Assembly (NCBI RefSeq): GCF_021184045.1 | Contig: NZ_CP073710.1 | Coordinates: 1,622,685-1,686,684 of the forward strand | Reading direction: 5' to 3' | From: Methanococcoides orientis | GTDB taxonomy: Archaea; Halobacteriota; Methanosarcinia; Methanosarcinales; Methanosarcinaceae | DNA: 64,000 bases | Translations under genes and position numbers: made by a program | Shown here: in pieces, positions 37,306 to 46,267 of the stretch | Layout of the letters: the number at the start of each line of letters is the position of its first letter | How positions within the stretch are numbered: position 1 is the first letter of the stretch | Notes under the pieces: generated by a model | Database searches by the model: none | What the model saw: the letters and a program-made list of their open reading frames with translations, nothing else | What the model was told of the DNA's origin: nothing

Positions 37306-38484
37306 TCACTCATTGCCTATGAAGAATGATCTTGCGTTAGTGACCGAGTCCTCCACCATTTCTTCAATGTTCAGCTTTTCCTCTTCCCTGACCATCAGGT
37401 CGAATGCAGCATTGATCTCAGGGCGTGCAGGAACTGCACCACATCCGGATGTCGGCATAATGGAAATATCATAGGTACCTATACGCCTTGCAAGGTCAAT
37501 GATCTCAGTCTTATCAAGTCCGATCAAAGGATGATAAAGGGGTATACCAAGTCCATATATCTCAGCATGCATGTTTGCAGCTGTCTGTGAAGCGACCTGC
37601 CCGATGGAAGAGCCAGTAACAATACCATCAGCACCTTCTTTTTTCATTATTTCATATGCCATGCGATACATAGTACGCTTGCACAGAAGACAGGTGTTCT
37701 TCTCATTGCAGTTGTTAATGAATGTATCAAGGTTCTTGCCATGCGGAACATCATACATCTTGATATCATCTGCAGGAGACCACCTCTTTAATACTTCCAC
37801 ACATTTGATTGCCCTTTCAAGCGCACTATCTTCAGCAAAGGGTTTATTGTTGGCATAAACCGGTATTATTTTTACACCACGCCTCATCATAAGCCAGGCT
37901 GCTACCGGAGAATCGATCCCACCAGACATTAGAACTATCATTTTGCCCTGAGTACCAAGAGGTAATCCACCCACACCTTTCACGATGTCAGTAAATACAT
38001 ATGCCTTGTTCTGCCTCATTTCAACGAAGATCTCACGATCCGGATCAGAAAGATCCACTTTCGGAGTCCTTCCAAGAGATTCCAGACGAGCCCAGACCGC
38101 ATCTCCGCAAAGGCGTCCAATATCAGTGGATGAAAGACCCTCTTTACCCGAGCGGCGTGCACGGATGCCGAATGATTCACCATCTTTGATCAGATCAGCA
38201 CCAATATCGGCACACACCTTTGCAGCAGCATCAATATCAGCTTCGACCTTTACAGCAGAAGATGTTGACACTACTCCGAAAACATCCGCGGCTGCTTTTG
38301 CAGCACCGGGATCATCTGATTCGATAAAAATACGGCCCCATTCCCTGTAAACCCTGGAGAAAGATACATCCTCCTGCTTCAGCATGGCTTCAAGGTTACG
38401 AACCAGAACCCTTTCATACAGATTCCTGACGCCCGGACTCTTGAGAGCCAATTCGCCATATCTTACAATAACCACGTCGTACAT
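37306..38484 (-). CDS. thiI: tRNA 4-thiouridine sulfurtransferase ThiI
   Basis: A 392-residue enzyme that puts sulfur on U8 of tRNA and may feed thiazole synthesis. The N-terminus VIVRYGELALKSPGVRN is the ThiI ferredoxin-like start. A THUMP domain covers about residues 60-165, and the PP-loop SGGIDSPVAAWLMM is near residue 190. The bacterial C-terminal rhodanese domain is absent, as usual in archaea. Cysteines in CLLCKRTMYR and SGCGAVPARP may serve in sulfur transfer. Single gene, divergent from the duplicated zinc-ribbon cassette. Confidence 0.92.
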   Translation of the reverse strand: MYDVVIVRYGELALKSPGVRNLYERVLVRNLEAMLKQEDVSFSRVYREWGRIFIESDDPGAAKAAADVFGVVSTSSAVKVEADIDAAAKVCADIGADLIKDGESFGIRARRSGKEGLSSTDIGRLCGDAVWARLESLGRTPKVDLSDPDREIFVEMRQNKAYVFTDIVKGVGGLPLGTQGKMIVLMSGGIDSPVAAWLMMRRGVKIIPVYANNKPFAEDSALERAIKCVEVLKRWSPADDIKMYDVPHGKNLDTFINNCNEKNTCLLCKRTMYRMAYEIMKKEGADGIVTGSSIGQVASQTAANMHAEIYGLGIPLYHPLIGLDKTEIIDLARRIGTYDISIMPTSGCGAVPARPEINAAFDLMVREEEKLNIEEMVEDSVTNARSFFIGNE

Positions 38485-38637
38485 GATGCATACTTATTCA
38501 TACATGTTTTTTAAGCTATTTGGTAAAGGCAAAAGTGACCAAAACATCAATTTACCGAAAATTATAAATATTGATGAGATGATTATATAGGTTTACTGTC
38601 CGACCAGAAATGTGGGGCACGATATAAATTTCGGCAT

Positions 38638-38715
38638 CAGAAGGAATAAGGGCGTGTTTGGGGAGTGGGAAACTCAACACAACACTTAGAGTAATCTTTG
38701 TAGATCATATCCTGC
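38638..38715 (+). promoter_or_regulatory. conserved leader hairpin, left copy
   Basis: A 78-base stretch ahead of the first small gene is almost unchanged in the right copy, more so than the coding parts. It can fold: GTGTT (38654-38658) pairs with AACAC (38676-38680), and GAGT (38663-38666) pairs with ACTC (38672-38675) around a GGGAA loop. A G-rich bulge separates the two helices. It may be an RNA leader or a protein binding site. Confidence 0.45.
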
Positions 38716-38751
38716 AATGTGAAATTAATTGAAATTAGGGGAAAACGTAAA

Positions 38752-38889
38752 ATGAGAACATTACACAAATGTCCAAAATGTAGTTCAAGATTGGAATTGA
38801 AAGGGGAAAACATACAGGTTTGCAAAGTCTGTAAATACTGGACAGAAGCAGGAACTGCAAGACTTGACTCCATCACAATTCTGGAGTGA
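38752..38889 (+). CDS. 45-residue zinc-ribbon protein, left copy
   Basis: The frame begins at ATG 38752 and reads RTLHKCPKCSSRLELKGENI, then QVCKVCKYWTEAGTARLD, ending TILE and TGA. Two CxxC knuckles (CPKC and CKVC) 16-18 residues apart make one zinc ribbon. It differs from the right copy at only two residues, while silent changes are also present, so the protein appears to be under selection. AGGGG stands ten bases before the start. Function unknown. Confidence 0.7.
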   Translation: MRTLHKCPKCSSRLELKGENIQVCKVCKYWTEAGTARLDSITILE

Positions 38890-38897
38890 GGAGAAAC

Positions 38898-39040
38898 TTG
38901 AAAATTGCCACATGTGTGATGTGGAACTGAAGATCATGAGGATTGCCGACAACGCAATGTACTATTGTCAGAAATGCGGAAGAACGACATCAATTGACTC
39001 TGCATGCAGTGTTTCCGATCAAATTGCTTATACCGCCTGA
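38898..39040 (+). pseudogene. second zinc-ribbon gene of the cassette, left copy, frameshifted
   Basis: The body CHMCDVELKIMRIADNAMYY, CQKCGRTTSIDSAC is intact in one frame. The start region has lost about ten bases compared with the right copy, so the equivalent TTG at 38898 leads out of frame to a quick stop. An alternative start in the right frame would lie inside the first gene (TTG near 38864) without a good Shine-Dalgarno motif. Probably dead. Confidence 0.55.
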
Positions 39041-39258
39041 TGCGAATTGTCGGTGACAATCCTCAATTTTTTTAATCGAGGACAGAGGCGTTCCATACCA
39101 TACATGAAATAACTTGGCAATACATCTTTTTTAAGCCATTTAGTAAAGGCAAAAGTGACTAAAAAGATTAATTTGCCGAAAACTATAAATATTGATGAGA
39201 TGATTATATAAGTTTACTGTCCCACCAGAAATTTGGGGCACAAGGATAATTTCGACAT

Positions 39259-39336
39259 CAGAAGGAATAAGGGCGTGTTTGGGGAGTGGGAAACTCAACA
39301 CAACACTTAGAGTAATCTTTGTAGATCATATCCTGC
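39259..39336 (+). promoter_or_regulatory. conserved leader hairpin, right copy
   Basis: Same element as at 38638-38715. The helix strands are GTGTT at 39275-39279 with AACAC at 39297-39301, and GAGT at 39284-39287 with ACTC at 39293-39296. Upstream, TATAAATATT (39183-39194) and GATTATATAA (39202-39211) are candidate TATA boxes, so the hairpin would be in the transcribed leader. Confidence 0.45.
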
Positions 39337-39373
39337 GATGTGAAATATATTAGAAATTAGGGGAAGACGTAGC

Positions 39374-39511
39374 ATGAAAACATTACACAAATGTCCAAAA
39401 TGTAGTTCAAGGTTGGAATTGAAAGGGGAAAAAATACAGGTTTGCAAGGTCTGTAAATACTGGACAGAAGCAGGAACTGCAAGACTCGACTCAATTACAA
39501 TTCTTGAATGA
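39374..39511 (+). CDS. 45-residue zinc-ribbon protein, right copy
   Basis: Begins MKTLHKCPKCSSRLELKGEK and continues QVCKVCKYWTEAGTARLD, ending ITILE and TGA. Two CxxC pairs make one zinc ribbon. AGGGGAAG precedes the ATG. The next small gene starts ten bases after the stop, so the two are co-transcribed. Such single-knuckle proteins in archaea are often nucleic-acid binding or partners of larger proteins, but nothing here identifies the target. Confidence 0.72.
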   Translation: MKTLHKCPKCSSRLELKGEKIQVCKVCKYWTEAGTARLDSITILE

Positions 39512-39520
39512 GGTGAGATC

Positions 39521-39673
39521 TTGGAAATTACCTTAAAATGTCACTTGTGCGATATTGATCTAAAGATAATGAGAATTGGCGATAACGCCATGTACTATTG
39601 TCAGAAATGCGGAAGAACAACCTCCATTGATTCTGCCTGCACCATTTCCGATCAAACTGCTTACACAGCCTGA
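39521..39673 (+). CDS. 50-residue zinc-ribbon protein with TTG start
   Basis: Starts at TTG 39521, six bases behind GAGGTGA, and reads EITLKCHLCDIDLKIMRIGD, then NAMYYCQKCGRTTSIDSAC. The pairs CHLC and CQKC make a zinc ribbon with a third isolated Cys near the end. The stop lies 13 bases inside the end of the Toprim gene on the opposite strand, so the genes converge and overlap. The paired tiny zinc proteins could act together. Confidence 0.65.
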   Translation: MEITLKCHLCDIDLKIMRIGDNAMYYCQKCGRTTSIDSACTISDQTAYTA

Positions 39674-40137
39674 TGTGAACTGCCTGCGATCTTCCTCAAT
39701 TTCGCAACATAGGAATAAAGGCTTTCCACATCTTTAATTTCTTTTTTTACCATTGAACTCAAGCGTTCACGCATGTTCATATCTACATCAATACCAAAAT
39801 ACCGGAGGTCTTCCGATATCTTTGATGCCAGGAGGTCACCACGACGGTCCCAGTCAGTCAGAACCATAACCTTTTTACCAGTATCAACGATCCTGGCAGA
39901 AACTTCCGTCAGAGGCCGGTGAGTTGCAAGTTCAATATCCCCCTGAAAACCCAGTTTTCTCAAAGAAATAACATCCCTTTTTCCCTCAACAACAATAAGA
40001 TCACCATTATTTGAATGCTCCAGCATTTCTTCAAGAAGTTCCTCGATCAGTTCAAGTTTTCGTTGATAAACAAAAAGAGGAGCTTTCAGATGAGGCCTGC
40101 CCACTGGCATATTTGCATACTGTTCATGATCTGACAT
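39661..40137 (-). CDS. Toprim domain protein (UPF0292-like)
   Basis: A 158-residue protein with a small Toprim fold. DLIVVEGKRDVISLRKLGF near residue 47 has the catalytic-type glutamate, and MVLTDWDRRGDLLASKI near residue 92 has the DxDxxG-like acidic pair. Toprim domains occur in primases, topoisomerases and nucleases. Stand-alone archaeal versions of this family have no proven role. A helical N-terminus and a basic C-terminus (VAKLRKIAGSSHQAV) flank the domain. The 3' end is part of the duplicated DNA. Confidence 0.82.
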   Translation of the reverse strand: MSDHEQYANMPVGRPHLKAPLFVYQRKLELIEELLEEMLEHSNNGDLIVVEGKRDVISLRKLGFQGDIELATHRPLTEVSARIVDTGKKVMVLTDWDRRGDLLASKISEDLRYFGIDVDMNMRERLSSMVKKEIKDVESLYSYVAKLRKIAGSSHQAV

Positions 40138-40286
40138 TAATATCGAATATTAGAACTCAAACATTAATAATCATACCATAAAAGTAGAACTCATCATTCC
40201 ACACACATCGGATAATCTTATATAGAAATGTTAATTAAACTTTATACAGATGGAGTGATCGACCAATCCATCAAGGAGTGGTATAT

Positions 40287-40493
40287 ATGGGTTGTATCTT
40301 TTGTGGAAAAGCTTGTACAGAAGCAGGAGTCGAAGGAGAATATGGGAAAGAGGTCGCAGAAGGCCGAATTGTCGGACACACCCACATTTGCCTGGATTGT
40401 CTGGCAGAGTTAAAAGAGATCCTCGATATTGAAGAAATTGAAAAGAAGCTCGCTGAGACAGAATACGAAATCTTTGAAGAGGCTAACCACTGA
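40287..40493 (+). CDS. small cysteine-rich protein (CxxC pair), unknown
   Basis: A 68-residue protein from ATG 40287, which stands after GGAGTGG. It reads GCIFCGKACTEAG, then GHTHICLDCLAELKEILDIE, and ends in an acidic helix. CIFC and CLDC are likely zinc ligands, giving a treble-clef-like shape such as in ClpX-type zinc domains. It lies between two minus-strand genes and has its own TATA-like box near 40217 (ATCTTATATAG). Function unknown. Confidence 0.7.
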   Translation: MGCIFCGKACTEAGVEGEYGKEVAEGRIVGHTHICLDCLAELKEILDIEEIEKKLAETEYEIFEEANH

Positions 40494-40575
40494 AGTGGAT
40501 TAATTGTCTGGCATAAATTAATAAAAAGAAGACATTCCAGACAGTTCCAACTGTCCAGAACTAACAAGAAGCAGA

Positions 40576-40866
40576 TTATCTTTTAATAAAGAATTCGGCG
40601 AGTTCATCAGAAGTATCGACCCACATAACTTCGATGCCTTCAACATTGGAAAGTTCAGGGCCGATGCGCAGATTTTCCAATAGCTCTAATATAAGAGATC
40701 TTTTGCCCTGAGCAATAACCCTTACACGACCATCGGGCAAATTCTGGGCATAGCCCACCAGACCTAATCCGGTAGCTACTTTCTGAGTAAAGCCCCTGAA
40801 GTACACACCCTGAACCCTGCCGGAGACATACATCTCCGCACAGGTATCCTCATTATTTTCTGACAT
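40576..40866 (-). CDS. acyP: acylphosphatase
   Basis: A 96-residue enzyme that hydrolyses acyl phosphates. The signature GRVQGVYFRGFTQKVATGLGL near residue 16 has the phosphate-binding loop and the catalytic Arg. GYAQNLPDGRVRVIAQG near residue 38 has the catalytic Asn. A ten-residue acidic N-terminal extension is present. The Shine-Dalgarno GTGAG precedes the ATG. It follows thrS by 21 bases on the same strand. Confidence 0.92.
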   Translation of the reverse strand: MSENNEDTCAEMYVSGRVQGVYFRGFTQKVATGLGLVGYAQNLPDGRVRVIAQGKRSLILELLENLRIGPELSNVEGIEVMWVDTSDELAEFFIKR

Positions 40867-40887
40867 GAACTCACTTCAATTACTATC

Positions 40888-42795
40888 TTAGAGGAACTTT
40901 GGCCTCATGGAAAGCAACTTTGCAAGAGGTAAACTGCGGTATGGCATATCGCCTATATCGGACATAACCATTCCATTAAGCTCATCAGCAGTCATTTCGA
41001 CCTTCTTTGGCTTCTTTGGTTCGGACTCAGCACGGATGGTCACATTGACCTTGCCGCTTTCCACTTCAGAATCACCAATAACCGCCACATATGGAATCCA
41101 TTCACGACCTGCATCGCGTATCTTCTTACCCACGGTTTCCTCGCGGTCATCAATATCCACACGACACTGAAGAGCATCGGCAACCTGATTGGCAAATTCC
41201 ATATGCCTTTCAGCAATAGGGATGACACGGACCTGCGTAGGAGACAACCATACAGGTAAATTTGGAACTTCGCCAGCTTCTGCATTCATTGCGGCCTTTT
41301 CAAGGAGGGCATATATACACCTCTCAATTGCCCCGCTTGGAGAACAGTGAAGAACAACAGGACGTTGCGTCTCACCATTGGAATCAATGTAATTTATATC
41401 ATAGCGCTCTGCATTCTCCACATCGATCTGTACAGTAGACAATGCACTTGCCTTTTCGATGGCATCCACGAAGTTGAACTCGAACTTAAGGACGAAATAG
41501 AAGAACCTTGTATCCCACATTTCCACAAGTACAGGCTTGTCAACCTTTCTTGCAAGTTCTGTGATAAAGTCCCTATTGCCTTCGTAAAAGTCACGTGTAA
41601 AGCGAATAGCAACTTCAAAGTCACTCACATCAATACCGATCCTGTTCAATGTATCAATACACATGCTATACTGCTCACCGAACTGGGACACGGCACCTTC
41701 CATGTCCGGACACAATGTGTGCATATCCGGCATTGTGAAAGCACGCAGCCTTCGAAGACCCACAAGCTCACCACGCTGTTCCTTCCTGAAACTGTATCTG
41801 GTAAGCTCCATCATCTTAAGAGGAAGATGGCGGTAAGAAATGGTCATATCATGGTTCATCAGGAACTGACCGAAACAGGCAGCAAACCTGAGGAACATGT
41901 GACGTTTGTCAGACTCAATGGAATACTGACGTGCAGGGAACCTGTCAAGATACTTCTTCAAAGTCGGATGGTTCATGTCATACATCAATGGGGTTTCCAC
42001 CTCCATTGCGCCGATCTTTGCAGACTCATCGAGAACGAAATTCTCAATAAGTGACTTCATCAGCCTCCCCTTAGGATAATAGCGCATATTACCGGAATCC
42101 GAGCCAGGCTCATAATCTGCGATCTCAAGCCTGCGCATCAGCTCCACATGAGGTGGTGCCTTGTCGATGTTCCGGTTCTTGGTGATCTCATAATCCACGA
42201 ACTTCCTGAGATTGTCGTAGCCGGTAAAATCAAAACCTTCTGCTTCATGAAGCTCACCATCAGGAGTAAGGATACGCCAATAGGACTTTGCGGTGCTTTC
42301 TGCTTTCAGTGCTTCAGAAACGACCTCATCCTTCTTTTCTTCAACTACAACCGCTTCACCACAGGTTGCAGACTCTTCCGGCCTGATAGTACGGGAAAGT
42401 TCGGAGAGCGGATGACCCTTACAGCTGATACTAAATGCTTTGTACCAGCCAAATGGAGCTCTCATGACATTGTACTTGCCAGAAAGTTCTTTTTCGATGC
42501 TCTTGAGAACAGAGACCGCCACCTTCGGAGAGGAAAGGTCGGAGCTCAAGTGTGCATAAGGATAGAGCATCACATTTTCAGCTTTTACCTGCCCTGCAAC
42601 CTTCTCTATTTCAGCAACAGCACGTTCAACTACCTGCTGCTGATCAGCCTCATCGAAGCTCTCAACGGCCATGAATGCCGTAAGTGCTTCCTCAAGACGT
42701 CCCTGCTTGAAGGACTCCTCGATCTTTTCGGCTACAGGAGTGCTCTTTTTTACCTCATATTCAATGTAATCTGAATGGATAAGTAGTAACTGCAT
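40888..42795 (-). CDS. thrS: threonyl-tRNA synthetase, archaeal type
   Basis: A 635-residue class II synthetase. The N-terminal 140 residues ([17 protein letters not shown]) form the archaeal DTD-like editing domain that removes serine from tRNA-Thr. The catalytic core has motif 2 around [20 protein letters not shown] near residue 365 and zinc ligands including the Cys in RFAACFGQF and H in MPDMHTLC. The anticodon-binding domain is near residues 520-620 ([15 protein letters not shown]). GGTGAGATC precedes the ATG. Length and order match the family. Confidence 0.96.
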   Translation of the reverse strand: MQLLLIHSDYIEYEVKKSTPVAEKIEESFKQGRLEEALTAFMAVESFDEADQQQVVERAVAEIEKVAGQVKAENVMLYPYAHLSSDLSSPKVAVSVLKSIEKELSGKYNVMRAPFGWYKAFSISCKGHPLSELSRTIRPEESATCGEAVVVEEKKDEVVSEALKAESTAKSYWRILTPDGELHEAEGFDFTGYDNLRKFVDYEITKNRNIDKAPPHVELMRRLEIADYEPGSDSGNMRYYPKGRLMKSLIENFVLDESAKIGAMEVETPLMYDMNHPTLKKYLDRFPARQYSIESDKRHMFLRFAACFGQFLMNHDMTISYRHLPLKMMELTRYSFRKEQRGELVGLRRLRAFTMPDMHTLCPDMEGAVSQFGEQYSMCIDTLNRIGIDVSDFEVAIRFTRDFYEGNRDFITELARKVDKPVLVEMWDTRFFYFVLKFEFNFVDAIEKASALSTVQIDVENAERYDINYIDSNGETQRPVVLHCSPSGAIERCIYALLEKAAMNAEAGEVPNLPVWLSPTQVRVIPIAERHMEFANQVADALQCRVDIDDREETVGKKIRDAGREWIPYVAVIGDSEVESGKVNVTIRAESEPKKPKKVEMTADELNGMVMSDIGDMPYRSLPLAKLLSMRPKFL

Positions 42796-42907
42796 GATCT
42801 CACCGGTTGAATAATCCTGTGCTTTAATTAAGCCAATCCTTATTAACCTTTTTCAAGTAAGTATCCCGGAAACAAAAATGGCACACAAATAAAAAAGAGA
42901 TTCACTT

Positions 42908-43996
42908 TTACTCTGCTTGCTCAACTTCAGCTTTCCCTACGTCTACCTGCTCAGCTTCAGCCTTATCCTGACACTCCACATAAACGCGGTAGGCTGCCAC
43001 CAAGGACCCCAGAAGTATCGGGGCTGCAAAGAAACCGGCAATTCCCCCAACAAATGCACCGCCGAGGAATGTCAACATAATAAGGAACGGATGAATGTGC
43101 GATTTTATACCTGCAAGATATGGACGCAGGAACAACTCAGGTGGCACGTAGATGACAATAGAACATATAGTAAAGAATATCAGAGCACTCTCAAGTCCAA
43201 GACTGAAGTAGCGTATGATCGAAAGAACGACCAATACCATGTAACCGGCAAACATAGGTATCGCAGATGCAACGAAGATGAGGGTTGCCAGTGCAAGAAC
43301 ATGTGACAGACCAAATGCATAGAACACAATAACAGAAAGCGTACTTACTGAAAGTGCAGCATAGGCATTGCCAATGAACACGCCACTAAGGATCACATCC
43401 ATGTGATGGACATATCTTTTGACAACATTCTGATCACCATCCGGAACGATCCTGAGCATTGAACGGTAGAGCGCATCGCCATCTGCAAGAAGGAAAAAGC
43501 ACATGAAAATCGCGATCATAAGATTGATCATGAACATAGCGATCCCGCGTGCATAGGAAACGAATACAAGATTACCAAGAAGAGGCAGGATAGAGAGAGA
43601 TGAATCCCATATCGTCTGCTGGATCTGTTCATAGTAGGCATTAGGTATGTTGAGATCGCGTATAAAATCGAACAGAGAACCAAGTACAACAGTTTGGTTC
43701 TCAGATATCCAGACGATCTGGTTAGCGATCTCGACAATACCCATGCCAAGTATCAGCGTAATTGGTGCCACAATGAACATCGTGGCAATGAAAGCACCTA
43801 AGTGACGTTTCCTCTTCAATGGCATATAGATAGGACGTGCTATATATGCAAAAACAAGTCCCAACATTATACCATCAGCAAGCGGCAGCAAGATGTAGAC
43901 AAAAATGGAAAATAGCATAACTATAGCTATTATTACAAGGACCTTCCATCTGGAACCGATCTGCCGGGACAGTTCATTCGATATGTTTGCGACCAT
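42908..43996 (-). CDS. AI-2E family transporter
   Basis: A roughly 362-residue membrane protein with eight or so helices. The family blocks are visible: LPLADGIMLGLVFAYIARPI near residue 40, SALIFFTICSIVIYVPPELFLRP near residue 268 and HPFLIMLTFLGGAFVGGIAGFFAAPI near residue 305. Members export diverse small molecules or ions, and the AI-2 label is historical. ATG 43996 is the first good start; a GTG three codons upstream is possible. The C-terminus is acidic. Single gene between thrS and the PAPS-reductase-like gene. Confidence 0.85.
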   Translation of the reverse strand: MVANISNELSRQIGSRWKVLVIIAIVMLFSIFVYILLPLADGIMLGLVFAYIARPIYMPLKRKRHLGAFIATMFIVAPITLILGMGIVEIANQIVWISENQTVVLGSLFDFIRDLNIPNAYYEQIQQTIWDSSLSILPLLGNLVFVSYARGIAMFMINLMIAIFMCFFLLADGDALYRSMLRIVPDGDQNVVKRYVHHMDVILSGVFIGNAYAALSVSTLSVIVFYAFGLSHVLALATLIFVASAIPMFAGYMVLVVLSIIRYFSLGLESALIFFTICSIVIYVPPELFLRPYLAGIKSHIHPFLIMLTFLGGAFVGGIAGFFAAPILLGSLVAAYRVYVECQDKAEAEQVDVGKAEVEQAE

Positions 43997-44072
43997 CAAA
44001 AACACGCATTTAATTTTAACGAATAATAATATTATTTTTCATATAATATAACTATAGCACACTATTAATACT

Positions 44073-46127
44073 TCACTCAAAGGAAGTTCTTCTCGCGGAC
44101 CTACCATCCATTTTCAGTATGTCAGAGAGAAGCCTGTCCGAATATTTCAAGACAACACAGGCATCCGTACACCTTCCACAACGTATGCATTCATCACTTA
44201 TGAACAGCTTTCCCTTTTCAGATCCAAGAGTAATAGCATTAACAGGACAGACCTTCAGGCATATGCCACATTCCGTGCACTTGTTTATCCGCATCAGTTG
44301 TTCTGCTGTCCTTTTGAGATACTCCCTTGCATCATCCTCAGTCCTTGCAGTAACCTTGAGACTGCCAGAAGAGAAGAACTTTATCGAATCACTGCCCGTC
44401 CTAACAAGCAACATGCCAAGATCTTCTGAGAGAACTGTAGTCCCCAGAATGTTCAGCACTGCAGCAGCCTCGCTTAAAAGCACCCCACTAACAGCTGCTT
44501 CAACGGTGTAACCGCCTTCCCTGCAAGGAGAAAAACCTGAAGTTAGAATGATAGCAAAATCCTCATCCTTCCGGACCTGTTCAGTCTCAATTCCAAGATC
44601 CTTAGCAAGATTTACCATCTTAGGTGGCAACTCCTTCCAGCGCCACAACCCATGCCTCACATATTCGTCTGAAAGCCCTCTGGAACGTGCCCACTTTAGA
44701 AGATAATCATTCCACCTGCCATATAGTGATGGATGGATCTCACGCAACCTTTCATACTCTGCAGACAATTCCGCAGGGCACAGGTAGCAGCCCACCCGCT
44801 CAAACCCTCTATCATAGAGAGGATTGTACTCCAGCCCACGCCAGTGTATGTAAAGCCATACCTCAATGGCACGCCAGTCCCTTATAGGGAAAATGTTCAA
44901 CTGGTCGGGAACAAAGGGATTCTTTTCACTGGCAGCAATATTTGCCCTGGAAAATGACTCATGCTTTCGCTTTCCATCGATGGTCAGGCAAACACCACCA
45001 CCTTCAGTGCAACGGTCGATTACACGTCCGGCAGGAGCAAGTTTACAGACCTTGCAGCACCAGCGGAAATCCTTTGCAGGAGGACCGAAGCTCTCAAGGT
45101 TATCCCAGAAAGCATTTTCTGCTTTTTCTTCGATAAGTTCAATACCCCGTTTTTCACAGTGGTCGTGCACAAAATCCACAGTCTCCGGAAACTCGATCCC
45201 GGTGTTCAGGAAGAAAGCACCCACATCCCTGCTCTTAAGAGCACTCAATGTTAGGTCCAGGACCACAAGACTGTCCTTTCCCCCACTGAAAGATACATGC
45301 ACAGGCAATTTCCGGTAATCTTTCTGGTTTGCAATGCCCTTGATGGTGTTCATTGCATTCTTCCCTAATTGCCTCAGGTGATGGAGATTGGCCTTTATTG
45401 CATCATCCATTACAGATATCTTTGGACTTAGCACCATAGTGTTGGCCTGAATTTTTCTTACCCGAATAACCGAGCCTTCTGCCTGACCCATGTCCTTACT
45501 ATTGCACAAAGCAATACCAGAACCAACGAGATTGCCAGACACCACGATCACAGGATCTCCTTTTTTGATGTTATTACTAAAGTGATCCAGCAGCTCTGCC
45601 TGCACTTTCTTGCCATTGAGATGGGATCTTGTCTTCTTCAGGACAACCGTCCTGCTGTCGGTCACAGAGTGGAGTAACTGTGCACCAGTTGCAGATAGCT
45701 CGAAACGATATGCCATCACATGCATGTCATAGAACAACACACCGATCTTCAACCCGTCGACGATCACCTCATCAGTCTTATCATCGCCGGGAATTTTGTT
45801 AAGAAGGACCAGATGCTCACCAATAGGATCGCAGCCATATTCGGACAAAAGCAGATCCCCAAGTACCTCACGTTCATAAGGCGAACAGAAACGTATGTCA
45901 CCTGAACCTGAAAGTTTCACTTCAAGGATCTCGCCGTCACAGGAACCACATTCTGGTTTGAGAAGAGGTACATTGCATTCCTTGCACCAGAATATACGAG
46001 GATTCTCCTGTCCGGCAGGTTTCCTGAAACCTTTTTTCTTTTCACGATAACCTTTGTTGCTTTTATTGCCTTTTTTAGAAGGAGATTTATGCATCTGTGA
46101 GTCGGCCTTTTTTAAGTGCATTGACAT
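44073..46127 (-). CDS. PAPS reductase-like PP-loop protein fused to PUA and 4Fe-4S domains
   Basis: A 684-residue multidomain protein. After a very basic start (residues 1-40) comes a zinc ribbon (FWCKECNVPLLKPECGSC). A PUA-like domain (about 150-225, with GDPVIVVSGNLVGSGIAL) follows. The PAPS-reductase core has the PP-loop HVSFSGGKDSLVVLDL near residue 280, KDFRWCCKVCK near residue 357 and RVGCYLCPAELSAEYERL near residue 450. A C-terminal dicluster ferredoxin domain (CTECGICLKVCPVNA and CIRCGRCTDAC) ends it. The PUA domain hints at an RNA substrate, such as tRNA thiolation, rather than sulfate reduction. Known in methanogens but uncharacterised. Confidence 0.8.
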   Translation of the reverse strand: MSMHLKKADSQMHKSPSKKGNKSNKGYREKKKGFRKPAGQENPRIFWCKECNVPLLKPECGSCDGEILEVKLSGSGDIRFCSPYEREVLGDLLLSEYGCDPIGEHLVLLNKIPGDDKTDEVIVDGLKIGVLFYDMHVMAYRFELSATGAQLLHSVTDSRTVVLKKTRSHLNGKKVQAELLDHFSNNIKKGDPVIVVSGNLVGSGIALCNSKDMGQAEGSVIRVRKIQANTMVLSPKISVMDDAIKANLHHLRQLGKNAMNTIKGIANQKDYRKLPVHVSFSGGKDSLVVLDLTLSALKSRDVGAFFLNTGIEFPETVDFVHDHCEKRGIELIEEKAENAFWDNLESFGPPAKDFRWCCKVCKLAPAGRVIDRCTEGGGVCLTIDGKRKHESFSRANIAASEKNPFVPDQLNIFPIRDWRAIEVWLYIHWRGLEYNPLYDRGFERVGCYLCPAELSAEYERLREIHPSLYGRWNDYLLKWARSRGLSDEYVRHGLWRWKELPPKMVNLAKDLGIETEQVRKDEDFAIILTSGFSPCREGGYTVEAAVSGVLLSEAAAVLNILGTTVLSEDLGMLLVRTGSDSIKFFSSGSLKVTARTEDDAREYLKRTAEQLMRINKCTECGICLKVCPVNAITLGSEKGKLFISDECIRCGRCTDACVVLKYSDRLLSDILKMDGRSARRTSFE

Positions 46128-46267
46128 AAAAATGGGAGTTGGTGTTCATAAATACTTCCATAACACATCATTAATACCTGCATTTAATCGAGACTTGCAG
46201 TTCATTACTGATAGAAAAATAAAAAGAAATGCAGATCGTTATGACCTGCTTCAAGTATTCCTCAAAC

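Larger units (their letters stand above)
38501..39078 (+). repeat. tandem duplication, left copy (zinc-ribbon cassette)
   Basis: About 575 bases that align with 39122-39710 at an offset of 621, rising to 633 after small gaps. The unit holds a promoter with TATTATAAATATT-like boxes, a nearly unchanged leader, and two tiny zinc-ribbon genes. The homology even includes about 50 bases of the 3' end of the Toprim gene, which here lacks the rest of that gene. That marks this copy as the derived one. Its second small gene is frameshifted. Confidence 0.85.
39122..39710 (+). repeat. tandem duplication, right copy (zinc-ribbon cassette)
   Basis: The partner of 38501-39078. Both small genes are intact here, and the right end runs into the living Toprim gene on the other strand, so this is the likely original. 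The two copies differ by scattered substitutions of roughly one in ten bases and few gaps. The leader hairpin region is the best preserved part. Confidence 0.85.
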
